In this document: positions 9,002 to 18,417 of the stretch, in pieces | Numbering within the stretch: the first letter of the stretch is position 1 | Layout of the letters: each line of letters starts with the position of its first letter | Assembly: GCA_020718905.1 (NCBI GenBank) | Contig: DYRD01000023.1 | Coordinates: 1-32,872, forward strand | DNA: 32,872 nucleotides | Reading direction: 5' to 3' | From: Syntrophus aciditrophicus | GTDB taxonomy: Bacteria; Desulfobacterota; Syntrophia; Syntrophales; UBA8958 | The notes under the pieces: model-generated | What the model was told of the DNA's origin: nothing | Database searches by the model: none | Seen by the model: only the letters and a program-made list of their open reading frames with translations | Program-made: the position numbers and the translations under genes

Positions 9002-10342
9002 ATGGAAAGGATTATTGAAGGTTTTGTTGTCGCCGCCCGGACTGCCGGTGTCCGCATTTCCATTTCCGAAACCCTTGACGCCGTCCGCGCGGTCAAGATT
9101 GTCGGTTATCGGGAGCGACCTCTTTTGAAGGACGCCTTTGCCGTTACCCTGGCCAAGACAGCGGCAGAAAAGACCATTCTTGAAGACTGTTTCGAGCGGT
9201 TCTTTGCTTTTCAATTCTTCCCCGCCCCTTCCGACCGGGCCGGTAGAGATGCGCCTCCCCCGGATCTCCTGCAAAGGGAATCGTCTCTGGTCCGCATGCT
9301 CATGGAGGAAGATCGGGCGGGCCTCATCGCCGCCATGACCGAGGCGGCGCGCCTGGAAAACATCTCTCAAATCAGATACTTTACTCAGCGCAGACTTTTC
9401 GCTATGCGCATACTCGGCCGGATGGGGGCGGTTGGTCTCGATGGCCAGATTCAGGCCCTGGGCCGGATCGATACCCCGGCGGCGGCGGCGAAGGTCCGCC
9501 TCGAGAGTGCAAAGGCCTATCTTGTGGACAACGTGCGAACATATGTGCAGGGCCAGTACGATCTCTTTGCCCGGAACGAAGGGGAGAGGCGTCTGGAAAG
9601 CGAGCTGCGCCTCGTCAAACTGTCGAACCTGGAGCAGCGTGATTTCGCCCGTCTTCACAATATTATCCAGCGGATGGTGAAGCGTCTCAACGATCTCCAC
9701 TCCCGCCGCCGCCAAGCGGCCAGCAGAGGGGTCCTGGATTTCAAGAGGACCCTGCGGGAAAACATCTCCTATCAGGGGATGCTGTTTGCTCCTTCCTGGA
9801 AGAAGAAGAAAATCGCCCGCCCCCAGATCGTCATCATCTGTGACATCAGCCGTTCCGTCCTGCGGACGGTCCGCTTTCTCCTTCTTTTCCTCTACGGTCT
9901 CAACCAGGAGATCGCCCGCATCCGGACCTTTGTTTTCTGCACCAATCTCTGCGAGGCCAGCGACATTCTTGGCAGTTGTCCCGTGGACCAGGCCCTGACC
10001 CGGATTCAGGGGGGGACGGATATCCCCCTGATTATGGGAAGGACGGATTATGAACGTTCTTTCGCTGATTTCCGCCGGAATCATCTTGCCGCAGTGACGC
10101 GCAAGACGAGGGTGCTGATCCTCGGCGATGCCCGCAATAATTATAACGATCCCCGTCCGGAGAACCTCAAGGCCATCTACGAGCGTTGCAAGCGTCTCAT
10201 CTGGCTCAATCCCGAAGTGCCGGCCTTCTGGGGAGCGGGAGATTCGGAGATCCGCCAGTACATTCCTTATTGCACCGCGATCAAGGAGTGTAATACCCTG
10301 GAGCACATCGAGCGCCTGATCAGCACCCTGGTCAGACGCTAA
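9002..10342 (+). CDS. VWA domain-containing CoxE-like protein (module A)
   Basis: 446 aa; VWA MIDAS IVIICDISRSVLRTVRFLLLFLYGL; C-terminal TRVLILGDARNNYNDPRPENLKAIYERCKRLIWLNPE, typical of CoxE family; directly downstream of MoxR. Confidence 0.9.
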   Translation: MERIIEGFVVAARTAGVRISISETLDAVRAVKIVGYRERPLLKDAFAVTLAKTAAEKTILEDCFERFFAFQFFPAPSDRAGRDAPPPDLLQRESSLVRMLMEEDRAGLIAAMTEAARLENISQIRYFTQRRLFAMRILGRMGAVGLDGQIQALGRIDTPAAAAKVRLESAKAYLVDNVRTYVQGQYDLFARNEGERRLESELRLVKLSNLEQRDFARLHNIIQRMVKRLNDLHSRRRQAASRGVLDFKRTLRENISYQGMLFAPSWKKKKIARPQIVIICDISRSVLRTVRFLLLFLYGLNQEIARIRTFVFCTNLCEASDILGSCPVDQALTRIQGGTDIPLIMGRTDYERSFADFRRNHLAAVTRKTRVLILGDARNNYNDPRPENLKAIYERCKRLIWLNPEVPAFWGAGDSEIRQYIPYCTAIKECNTLEHIERLISTLVRR

Positions 10343-10431
10343 GGATATTGATGCCAGCGATCTTTCGTAAATACGGCCGCTACCGGTAAGGGGCGTCCCG
10401 CGATTTTCCCTCCAACCTCAAGGATCCTTGC

Positions 10432-12482
10432 TTAGGGTGACCCCAACCACGGGTGCAGCCACGCCAGAACCGTGTCGTGCCACTGCAGGACATTCCGGGG
10501 CTTTAGTATCCAGTGGCCTTCGTCGGGAAAGATCAGGAATTCCGCAGGAATGTCCTGGCGCTGGAGGGCGCTGAAGAGGGCGAGGCTCTGGGTGTAGGAA
10601 ACCCGATAATCCTTCCGGCCGTGAATAATCAGGGCCGGTGTCCGCCAGTTTTTGACGTAATCCAATGGGTTATGGCGTTTGGGGTCGCCGAATTCCCATT
10701 CGGCAAACCAGAGGGTATCCATTTCATAGTGGGCCATAGTCCTGTCGAAAAGCCCGGCGTGACTGACGAGACAGCGAAAACGGTCCGTGTGGCCGCCGAT
10801 CCAGTTGATCATATAACCGCCATAGGAGGGTCCCAAGGCGGCCATCCGTTTTTCATCCAGGCAGGTATACTCCTTCAGCGCAAAATCAAGGCCCGTCATG
10901 AGGTCTTCATAGGGCGCCCCGCCCCAGTCTCCCCGGATGGCATCGGTGAATACCTGTCCATAGCCCGTTGAACCGTGAAAATCGATCTGCATGACGGCAT
11001 AACCGGCCCCGGCGTATATCTGCGGATTCCAGCGGTAGTGAAACTCATGCAAGTCGGATGTTTCCGGGCCGCCGTGGATAATAAAGGCGACGGGATATTT
11101 CCGGGCAGGATCGAAATCGACGGGATAAACGATCCGTCCATATACGGTATCCCCGTAGGCGCCCCGGAAGCTAAAGGCGCCGGTCTTGCCAAAGCGGATT
11201 TTTCCCACGCGCTCATCGTTCCATTTGGTGACCCGCCGGGAGTTTTCATTCCTGATCCCGAGGAGATAAAGCTCTGTCGGCTGATTGAGGGAATTCCAGG
11301 CAAAGAGGATGCTTCCGTCCGTCCGGGGCTGGAGGGCAAAGGTGTTTCCCGCCTTCATGATTATCTGACTCTTGCCCGTTGCCACGTCCATGGCAAAGAG
11401 GGCATGTTGCCCCAGGTGATCGGCGGTGGAATAAAGGGTTTTGCCGTCCTGAGACCAGGCGATGAAGTCGGGGGAGCGATCGCTCCGCGGACCATCGTCA
11501 GCCCGTAGCGCGAGAGCCCGTTCCGTTCCCGAAGCCATGTCCCGCAACCGCATCCGGTAACGGTCCGCCTCGTGTCCGGGCCGGCTCCTGGCGAGATAGG
11601 CGAGGGTCCTGCCGTCGGGAGAAAAACGGGGCTGGGTGTCCATAGCGGGATTATTTGTGATCCGCACCGGCTTTGTTGCTGTTCCGAGGGGAACCATAAA
11701 AAGGTCGCTGTTTGTAGACCATGCCTCCTTGGCTGCGAAAACCAGGGTCCCGCCGTCGGGAGAGAGGGAGAATTCTTCCGTCCCGCCAGCCGGTTTGGAC
11801 GGGCAATCGGCGTCCATGGCCGTCATGAGGTCCCGGGGCGGACCGCCGGAAAGGGGATAAAAAACAAATGGTTACGGGTGCCATCATTCCAGGTGTTCCA
11901 ATTGCGGACCATCAGGCGGTCGAAAACCACACCCGATCCGGGCTGGTTTGCCTTTTCCGCAAGCATCATCTTGGTCTGTTCCGGCGTCCTGCCGGGGAAG
12001 ACGGCCAGGGACAGGACCAGCGCCCGGCCGTCGGGAGTAACTTCAAAGACCCCCACATCAAGGGGTAAGTCGGTGACGGGGAGTGGTTTTTTATCGGTTG
12101 GAGAGGCCTTCCATACCTGCCGGGAGCCGGAACGAGAGGAAAGAAAATAAAGGGTTTTGCCGTCGGGGGACCAGCGGGGATTCGTATCGTCGGCCCCGGT
12201 TGCGGGGTTGATGGGGAAAGAAGATTCCTCCTGAATGTCGGCTATGTGTATGGATATAAGACCTCTGTTGGCAGTAAGATCGGCCCGCCAGACCGTGAAG
12301 GCGGCCCGGCGCCCGTCCGGGGAAACCCGGGGAGCGGCGATCCTTTCCATGCCTAACAGATCCCGAACGGAAAAGGGATGGCTCGCGGCGGAGACGGCGG
12401 CTGGATTCAGGAGGTTACTGGTCATGGCATAGATGAAAAAGCAGGTAAAAATATAAGCAGCCGTTCTCAACATATTCATCAT
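10432..12482 (-). pseudogene. S9 family (prolyl oligopeptidase-like) peptidase, split by a frameshift near 11853-11856
   Basis: ORF 11823..12482 (signal peptide, WD40-like beta propeller) and ORF 10432..11826 (propeller plus alpha/beta hydrolase: YPVAFIIHGGPETSD, ALGPSYGGYMINWI, PALIIHGRKDYRV, PDEGHW). Adding one C (minus strand) gives HLFFIPLSGGPPRDLMTAMDADCPSKP. Confidence 0.9.
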
Positions 12483-12715
12483 CCCTTGAGCTGGCCCTGG
12501 GGTACGGTCCTTCCCTTAAGCGGCAATATAGCACAGCAGATATAATTCCACAAATCAATCGATAATAAGGCAGGCGGAAACCTTTTGACTTTTTCTGAAA
12601 AGTTCAATATATTCAAAGCGCTTATTCTATACGATACCCCCGCCGTTTTTGGAGCGGTGACATTTTGCCAAGGACATGCATCCGGACTTTTTACGAAGCC
12701 GTCAAGGATGATAAT

Positions 12716-13127
12716 ATGACGGGATCCAAAGAAAACCATCACCTTGCTAAGCAGCCCCTTCCCTTGACGGAGTCCCTTTTCCAAAGCGTTGTGGATCACA
12801 TGCTTGACGCCCTGCTGATTCTCGACTGGAACGGGACCATCCTTTTTGCCAACCAATCGGCGGCCGAGTTTGTCCATCCCGGTTTTCTTGAGGTCGTAAT
12901 CCTTGATTTGATGAACGTCCAGGAAAGGGGCGGCGGCTATCTCAACCGCTATAAGCTGCTCACGGCGGAAGGTCGGCGGCATACGCCTATTATCGCCTTG
13001 ACGGCGTTCGCCCTCAAATGAGGATGTGGAAAAAAGTATTGCGGCAGGTTGCGATACCCATCTTAACAAGCCCGTAAAAAAGGAGAAAATCCTCGCAACT
13101 ATAATGACTTACACAAGTAGCGTGTAA
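12716..13127 (+). pseudogene. Remnant of a PAS/receiver hybrid signalling protein
   Basis: PAS-like FQSVVDHMLDALLILDWNGTILFANQSAAEF fused directly to receiver C-terminal sequence EGRRHTPIIALTAFALK. After a frame change at about 13019 it continues EDVEKSIAAGCDTHLNKPVKKEKILATIMTYTSSV*. Confidence 0.75.
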
Positions 13128-13202
13128 GGCGTGAAGGGTTCGGGGAGATAGGAATGGATGAACCGCAGAGATTTATTGTAATCAATAATAGCCAACCTCC
13201 CT

Positions 13203-13679
13203 TTACTTACTGAATAGTTTCTGAAGGGTTCCATCCACCAGGCGATAATTGCGGGTAACCACGACGCCGTCCTTGATGAGGATCATGGCGGGAACGCCCA
13301 TGATGCCGTAGGCCGAAGCAACATCCCCCTTTTCGTCCAGGAGGATCCGGTAGGGCAGTTGATATTTGGCGGCGAAACGGGCGACCTTGTCCCGGGATTC
13401 CTGGATGTCGATGTAGGCCATCTCCAGTCCCCGCTGGCTGTAGGTTTGATAGATCTGCTTGAAATGGGGAAGCTCCGTCCGGCAGGAGGGGCACCAGGTA
13501 GTGCTGAAGATGAGGAGGACGGTTTTCTTCCCGTAGTCGCTCAAGCTGAAGATCCGGCCGTTGGTATCCCGGATGCTGAAGCGGGGCGCCTGCTCCTGGG
13601 CGAAACACCAGGAGGGAATCAGCAGATATATTGCCAGGATGGCTGTTATCCAAAAAAAATGTATATTACGATTCGACAT
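13203..13679 (-). CDS. TlpA-like thioredoxin-fold protein, exported
   Basis: Signal peptide, then FSIRDTNGRIFSLSDYGKKTVLLIFSTTWCPSCRTELPHFKQIY with a WCPSC active site. Start chosen at MSNRNIHFFW. Confidence 0.92.
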   Translation of the reverse strand: MSNRNIHFFWITAILAIYLLIPSWCFAQEQAPRFSIRDTNGRIFSLSDYGKKTVLLIFSTTWCPSCRTELPHFKQIYQTYSQRGLEMAYIDIQESRDKVARFAAKYQLPYRILLDEKGDVASAYGIMGVPAMILIKDGVVVTRNYRLVDGTLQKLFSK

Positions 13680-13758
13680 AGAGACTCCCTTGGCTATTTT
13701 CTGGTATTCCGGGTTGGTCCCGGAGTCAGGTTCTTGCAATCATTTTCATGACTTCTGA

Positions 13759-13778
13759 ATTCCCGTTTTTACGGGAAT
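13759..13778. repeat. REP-like hairpin
   Basis: ATTCCCGT-TTTT-ACGGGAAT, 8-bp perfect stem between the tlpA-like and ccdA-like genes. Confidence 0.45.
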
Positions 13779-13803
13779 GACAGAAAATGACGCCTTGCGG
13801 TTG

Positions 13804-14520
13804 TTATCCCCAGAGTATCCCCGCCTGAATCAGCAGGTATTCCCCCGCCCCGATCATAATCCATCCGGAAATATGGCTCATCCGGGTCATCCACATCCCG
13901 GACCGGGGGAGATTTGCCAGCAGTCCTGCTGAGGTTCCGAGGATGATCAGCAGGGTCCCCATGCCGAAGGCGAAGACAAACAGGAGGCTCATGGCATAGG
14001 GAATGCTCTGCCGGGTAGCGGCGAAGCTGAGGAGTATGGCCAGCACCGGGGCCGTACAGGGTCCCATAACCAGCCCCGACGCGGCGCCGACAAAAAATGC
14101 CCCGGCGGCCCCCCTGGTTTTTTCCCGGGGCTGAAGGCGGGCAATGAAAGCGGGGGTCCGGATCGGCAGAGTAAACACCTCGAGCATGGACAAACCCATG
14201 ATCACACAAACATTTGCCATGAAAAAGGAAACCCAGGGGTTGCTCTGCAGCTGGCCGAAAAGTTTCCCCGTCAGGGCTGCCGCGGCGCCGATGGCCGTAT
14301 AGGTCATGGCCATGCCCAAGACGTAAATTATGGAAAGAACAAATCCTTGCATCTTTGAGCCGCTGCTGTGGGCGCCGATGAAGGCCACCGTAATCGGGGC
14401 GACGGGATAGGTGCAGGGGGTGAGGCTTACCAGCACCCCGCCCAGATAAGCGGCCCCATATGCGAGCAACAGGGAGGTCTGAAGATAAGCGGACGCATTT
14501 TCAATAAAATTTTCAATCAT
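13804..14520 (-). CDS. CcdA/DsbD-type cytochrome c biogenesis transmembrane protein
   Basis: Multi-TM; AYLGGVLVSLTPCTYPVAPITVAFIG and GAASGLVMGPCTAPVLAILLSF (paired TPCxYP/GPCTAP Cys motifs). Confidence 0.92.
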   Translation of the reverse strand: MIENFIENASAYLQTSLLLAYGAAYLGGVLVSLTPCTYPVAPITVAFIGAHSSGSKMQGFVLSIIYVLGMAMTYTAIGAAAALTGKLFGQLQSNPWVSFFMANVCVIMGLSMLEVFTLPIRTPAFIARLQPREKTRGAAGAFFVGAASGLVMGPCTAPVLAILLSFAATRQSIPYAMSLLFVFAFGMGTLLIILGTSAGLLANLPRSGMWMTRMSHISGWIMIGAGEYLLIQAGILWG

Positions 14521-14628
14521 GGTTCATACCTGGCCAGGGGGTGGCAATTTGTCCGACAGTCTTTATTTGATAGGCATCATAGGGTTTCCCCCGGGACATG
14601 TCAATCGGGAAAGTGGTCGGGAGACCGA

Positions 14629-15822
14629 TCAGTGCTTCGCCATGAGGTGGAGAATGGCCTTTTCCAGGCCGTCGAGGGTCAGCTCGTACATGGGGAAGAC
14701 CTGCCGGACAATACCGATGGTCCAGGTCATCTCCCATGCGTCCTGGGGGACGGGATTGAGCCAGACGGCGTGGCGGAAGGTCCGGGCGAGGAATTTCATC
14801 CGGTCGATACTGGCGCCGGTGGGTTGCTGATCGACATAAATGGCCCCGTTCATATGCATGAGTTCATAGGGGGCCATGCTGGCGTCCCCGACCATGATCA
14901 GCCTCGTCTCCGGATCTTTTCTGAGGAACTCTTCCAGGGGTTCCGGTTTGTCGTAGCGCTGGGGATCCGCCCAGACACGGCTGTAAATGGTGTTGTGGAA
15001 AAAATAGATCTTGAGATCCTTGAACTGGGACCGGGCGTAATGGAACAGGGTCTGGACGATTGCCACGTATGGTTCCATGGACCAGCCGCCGTTGTCGATG
15101 AGGAGGACAATCTTCATGCGATCCTTCAGGCGGCGGTCGAAAACGATCTCGATCTCCCCGGCGTTGCGCATGGTCTGATAGATGGTTTTATCGACATTGA
15201 CGATGTCCTTGGGCCCCGTGGGCGTCATCCTGCGGAGCCTCTTCAGGGCTTCCCCCATCTGAAACTCCGTAAGGGGTCCCTCCTGGGAGTAATCGCGGTA
15301 ACGCCGCTCCAGGGCTACCTTGACGGCGGATTTGTTCCGGGACTGGCCCCCCACGCGCATCCCGCCGGGATGATGGCCCGAATGGCCGACGGGCGATGTT
15401 CCCCGCGTTCCGATCCATTTGTTGCCCCCGTGGTGGGCCTCTTTTTGCTCCTGCAGGCGGTCAAGAAAATACTGGATCAACTCTTCCGGCGTCATTTTCT
15501 GCAGCTCTGCTTCATCCAGCCCCAAGGCCCTGGCCATATCCCCGGGATGCTTCAACCATTCATCGAGCATGGCCCGGGCGATTTCCGTCAACTCCACTGC
15601 CGTAGGGTCATGAAGCTCCACCCCCTTGAAATGATGGGCAAAGATCTGATCGTAGCTGTCGAAATATCTTTCACTTTTGACGAGGATGGCCCGCGCCGCC
15701 GTGTAGAAGTCTTCCATGGACTGGACCAGGCCCAGGCTGAGGGCCTGGTGGAGCCTCAGAAGCGAGGTCGGGGTGACGGGAATCCCCCGGTCCCGGAGGG
15801 TATAGAAAAAATCGACGAACAT
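14629..15822 (-). CDS. VWA domain-containing CoxE-like protein (module B)
   Basis: MFVDFFYTLRDRGIPVTPTSLLRLHQALSLGL N-terminus; VWA core MKIVLLIDNGGWSMEPYVAIVQTLFHYA; TRLIMVGDASMAPYEL; FRHAVWLNPVP. Downstream of MoxR module B. Confidence 0.88.
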   Translation of the reverse strand: MFVDFFYTLRDRGIPVTPTSLLRLHQALSLGLVQSMEDFYTAARAILVKSERYFDSYDQIFAHHFKGVELHDPTAVELTEIARAMLDEWLKHPGDMARALGLDEAELQKMTPEELIQYFLDRLQEQKEAHHGGNKWIGTRGTSPVGHSGHHPGGMRVGGQSRNKSAVKVALERRYRDYSQEGPLTEFQMGEALKRLRRMTPTGPKDIVNVDKTIYQTMRNAGEIEIVFDRRLKDRMKIVLLIDNGGWSMEPYVAIVQTLFHYARSQFKDLKIYFFHNTIYSRVWADPQRYDKPEPLEEFLRKDPETRLIMVGDASMAPYELMHMNGAIYVDQQPTGASIDRMKFLARTFRHAVWLNPVPQDAWEMTWTIGIVRQVFPMYELTLDGLEKAILHLMAKH

Positions 15823-15832
15823 TTTTTATTCC

Positions 15833-16684
15833 TTAGAACTGCCCTCGCCCCAACTGCTGCGCCGCATGGATGAGATCGGCGCTTTTCTTGAAGAGGATGC
15901 CGAGGTAGGGAACCTTGCCCTGTTGCAGGACCTTGGGCCGAAAATCGGGATCGTTCTTCAAGGCCCGCAGCCAGTTGATCAGCTCCCGGGTCGCCGGCTT
16001 CTTCTCGATCCCCCGCAGCTCCCGGAGGCGGTAGAAGGCGGCGACGGAAGCCCCGACGAGTTCCTCGTCGATGCCGGGGAAATGAACGTTGATGATCAGA
16101 CGCATCATTTCCTGATCGGGGAAGGCGATGTGGTGGAAGTTGCAGCGCCCCAGGAAGGGATCGGAGAGATCCTTTTTTGCGTTCGAGGTGATAATGATCA
16201 CCGGGCGGTGTCTGGCCGTGATGGTCTTGTCGATCTCGATGATATCGAATTGCATCTGATCGAGGACGTCCAGCATGTCGTCCTGGAAGTCCGTATCGGC
16301 CTTGTCGATTTCGTCGATCAAAAGGACGGTCCGGACATCGGAAACAAAGGCCTGACCGATCTTTCCCATGCGTATGTAGGCCTCGATATCGCTGACATTC
16401 CGTTTAGAATCGCCGAAACGGCTGTCGTTGAGGCGGGTCAGGGTGTCGTACTGGTAGAGGGCCTCGACGAGTTTCATGCTCGATTTTACATTCAAGGTGA
16501 TGAGCGGCATGTGCATGCTTTCCGTAATGGCATGTGCCAGCATGGTCTTCCCCGTACCCGGTTCCCCCTTCAGGAGGAGAGGCATTTCCAGATCCATGGA
16601 AACATTGACAATTTTTGCCAATTCATCGTCAAGGACATAGCGGGACGCCCCGCGAAAGGACGCTGATTTTGTCGCTTTGGTCAT
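15833..16684 (-). CDS. MoxR family AAA ATPase (module B)
   Basis: Walker A GEPGTGKTMLAHA; Walker B TVLLIDEIDKAD; sensor 1 IIITSNAKKDLSDPFLGRCNFHHIAFPD. Confidence 0.93.
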   Translation of the reverse strand: MTKATKSASFRGASRYVLDDELAKIVNVSMDLEMPLLLKGEPGTGKTMLAHAITESMHMPLITLNVKSSMKLVEALYQYDTLTRLNDSRFGDSKRNVSDIEAYIRMGKIGQAFVSDVRTVLLIDEIDKADTDFQDDMLDVLDQMQFDIIEIDKTITARHRPVIIITSNAKKDLSDPFLGRCNFHHIAFPDQEMMRLIINVHFPGIDEELVGASVAAFYRLRELRGIEKKPATRELINWLRALKNDPDFRPKVLQQGKVPYLGILFKKSADLIHAAQQLGRGQF

Positions 16685-16724
16685 AATAAGCTTTACTCCT
16701 TAAAGTCTTGGTGCCCCTCCTTAA

Positions 16725-17117
16725 TCAATCTCCCTTAAAAATGCCACTGCTTTTTTCGGCAACGACAGATAACTGCATGCCGCCTCTGATATTTTGTACC
16801 AGTGTTATCTTGCACCAGAAAGGTGAAACGGCAGCAAAAATGTCTGCGGCGATCACAGCGGCCAATCCTTCCGCAAATATGGGCTCTTCGCGGAAGGACC
16901 AGAGGTAGAGTTTCAGACTTTTGCTTTCGATACAGAGTTTATCCGGCGCAAATTCAATAGTTACGGTGTTGAAGTCGGGTTGATGAGTGACCGGGCAGAC
17001 GCTGGTCAGCTCGTTGCTCGCGAATTTCAACGTTTGCACGTTGGCTGGTTTGGGAAAGGTATCGAGCTGTTTGGCAGGCGCGTTTACCTTTTTACCCAAA
17101 TAATGAAAGTTTTCCAT
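16725..17117 (-). CDS. queF: NADPH-dependent 7-cyano-7-deazaguanine reductase QueF
   Basis: FASNELTSVCPVTHQPDFNTVTIEFAPDKLCIESKSLKLYLWSFRE, the QueF catalytic Cys and E(S/L)KS region. Start chosen at MENFHYLG. Confidence 0.95.
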   Translation of the reverse strand: MENFHYLGKKVNAPAKQLDTFPKPANVQTLKFASNELTSVCPVTHQPDFNTVTIEFAPDKLCIESKSLKLYLWSFREEPIFAEGLAAVIAADIFAAVSPFWCKITLVQNIRGGMQLSVVAEKSSGIFKGD

Positions 17118-17154
17118 AAATCTTAAGCCCCAAATTATCAATTGTTGTTTGGAA

Positions 17155-17571
17155 TCAGGGAATTATCTTTGCCCCGGTGGTGCAGGTTTCATTTACCTCT
17201 ACGCATTGTACCTTGATTCTCGTATTTTCGAATAACCGGATCGCCTCACTTAGGACTATTTCCGCGATGTGTTCGGAGGTAGGATTTTTTTTCGTGACAT
17301 AAATCCGTTGTCCCGATGCTTTAATATATTGGCACATGGGGTCATTTTCCCATAGCAAAGAGGCATGGTCGAGGTTTTCATCGATCCAGGCTTTCAGGAC
17401 TTTCAACTCCTGAAAATCGATAAGCATGTCTTTCTCATCAAGGCTTTCCCCTTCCAGATGCACCTTGATCAGCCAGGAATGACCGTGATTATTGATGCAC
17501 TTGCCGGTATAATCTTTCCACAGCCGGTGGGCGGCCTCGAATTTAAAGGTTCTGCTTATGACGTATTTCAT
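17155..17571 (-). CDS. queD: 6-carboxy-5,6,7,8-tetrahydropterin synthase QueD
   Basis: FKFEAAHRLWKDYTGKCINNHGHSWLIKVHLEGE, LIDFQELK, NPTSEHIAEIV. Confidence 0.95.
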   Translation of the reverse strand: MKYVISRTFKFEAAHRLWKDYTGKCINNHGHSWLIKVHLEGESLDEKDMLIDFQELKVLKAWIDENLDHASLLWENDPMCQYIKASGQRIYVTKKNPTSEHIAEIVLSEAIRLFENTRIKVQCVEVNETCTTGAKIIP

Positions 17572-17629
17572 CCATGGGCTCCATAATTTTAACGCATAGC
17601 CGCTCCGATGCGGATGATCGGAAAATTGT

Positions 17630-18340
17630 TCATTTTCCTCTCCCCGCTCCCCAGAGCATCACGTGCAGGCGCGGCGAAAAGTTAAAACCGCGGCTGACTA
17701 TCTCATCAACCAGGGCCGGTTTTAATTGCGATTCCAAGCTTTGCCCTTCCAGGCCAACATACACTTTATTCCCGGCAATGTTAAACCTTTTTAAAATACT
17801 TTCTATTTCGTCTAGATCCGCCTCGTTCCGGATGATGAATTTAAATATGCAATAATCCTTTGCTGCCCAAAAACTCAGGCTTTGCCCGTTGATTTGTTGC
17901 CGCGCGTTTGACAGTTTAGGCGAAATTACCCAATTAAAATGACTTATTACGGATTCGTCCATTCTCTCCCGCCTAAAAGCCGTCCCGTCGGCGATGGTGA
18001 CAGCTAAGGGCGCCGTGGGAATAAAAACGCCGTTGCTCTCCACATGATATTTTTTCCCCGGGACGACAAGGTTATCGAGCCGGTAAAGAGTCGGTTCACC
18101 CCCGGTTAAAATTACCTGTTCCGTATGGTGCGCGCTGATTAAGGCTTTAAGTGTTGCGGAGGTATAAGGCTGAAATTGGCCGGAAGCGGCAACCCAGGTA
18201 TACTTCGTATCGCACCAGGTACAGGTCAGATTGCAGAAATGAAAGCGGAGGAAAAGGCTATTCAGCCCGGCACAGTTTCCCTCCCCCTGAAGGGAGACAA
18301 AATGTTCGGATAGATAAAAAACGTCCTTATTTTCTTCCAC
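17630..18340 (-). CDS. queE: 7-carboxy-7-deazaguanine synthase QueE (radical SAM)
   Basis: SEHFVSLQGEGNCAGLNSLFLRFHFCNLTCTWCDTKYTW with CX3CX2C motif; VILTGGEPTL. Confidence 0.95.
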   Translation of the reverse strand: MEENKDVFYLSEHFVSLQGEGNCAGLNSLFLRFHFCNLTCTWCDTKYTWVAASGQFQPYTSATLKALISAHHTEQVILTGGEPTLYRLDNLVVPGKKYHVESNGVFIPTAPLAVTIADGTAFRRERMDESVISHFNWVISPKLSNARQQINGQSLSFWAAKDYCIFKFIIRNEADLDEIESILKRFNIAGNKVYVGLEGQSLESQLKPALVDEIVSRGFNFSPRLHVMLWGAGRGK

Positions 18341-18383
18341 CGGAAAATGAAACCTTATATGCTTGTAATAATTAACTTAATAA

Positions 18384-18417
18384 CCACCATCCCCTTCAAG
18401 GGGCAAGGTGGGGATAG
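18384..18417. repeat. Dispersed palindromic repeat, copy 3, overlapping the queC 3' end
   Basis: CCACCATCCCCTTCAAGGGGCAAGGTGGGGATAG; resembles the reverse complement of copies 1 and 2. Confidence 0.5.

Noticed and set aside
8768-10306. 512-aa minus-strand ORF antisense to the module A VWA gene
   Set aside because: Fully overlaps a convincing VWA/CoxE-like CDS; low-complexity translation without motifs.
12479-13069. 196-aa minus-strand ORF over the PAS-receiver remnant
   Set aside because: No recognisable domain, while the plus strand carries PAS and receiver similarity.
14368-15873. 501-aa plus-strand ORF antisense to the module B VWA and ccdA genes
   Set aside because: Shadow ORF; the opposite strand encodes recognisable proteins.
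9002-16684. MoxR-VWA modules as a ternary anti-phage defence system
   Set aside because: No nuclease, protease-effector pairing or other defence hallmark directly linked; the CoxE-like VWA proteins fit the known chaperone/insertase families better.
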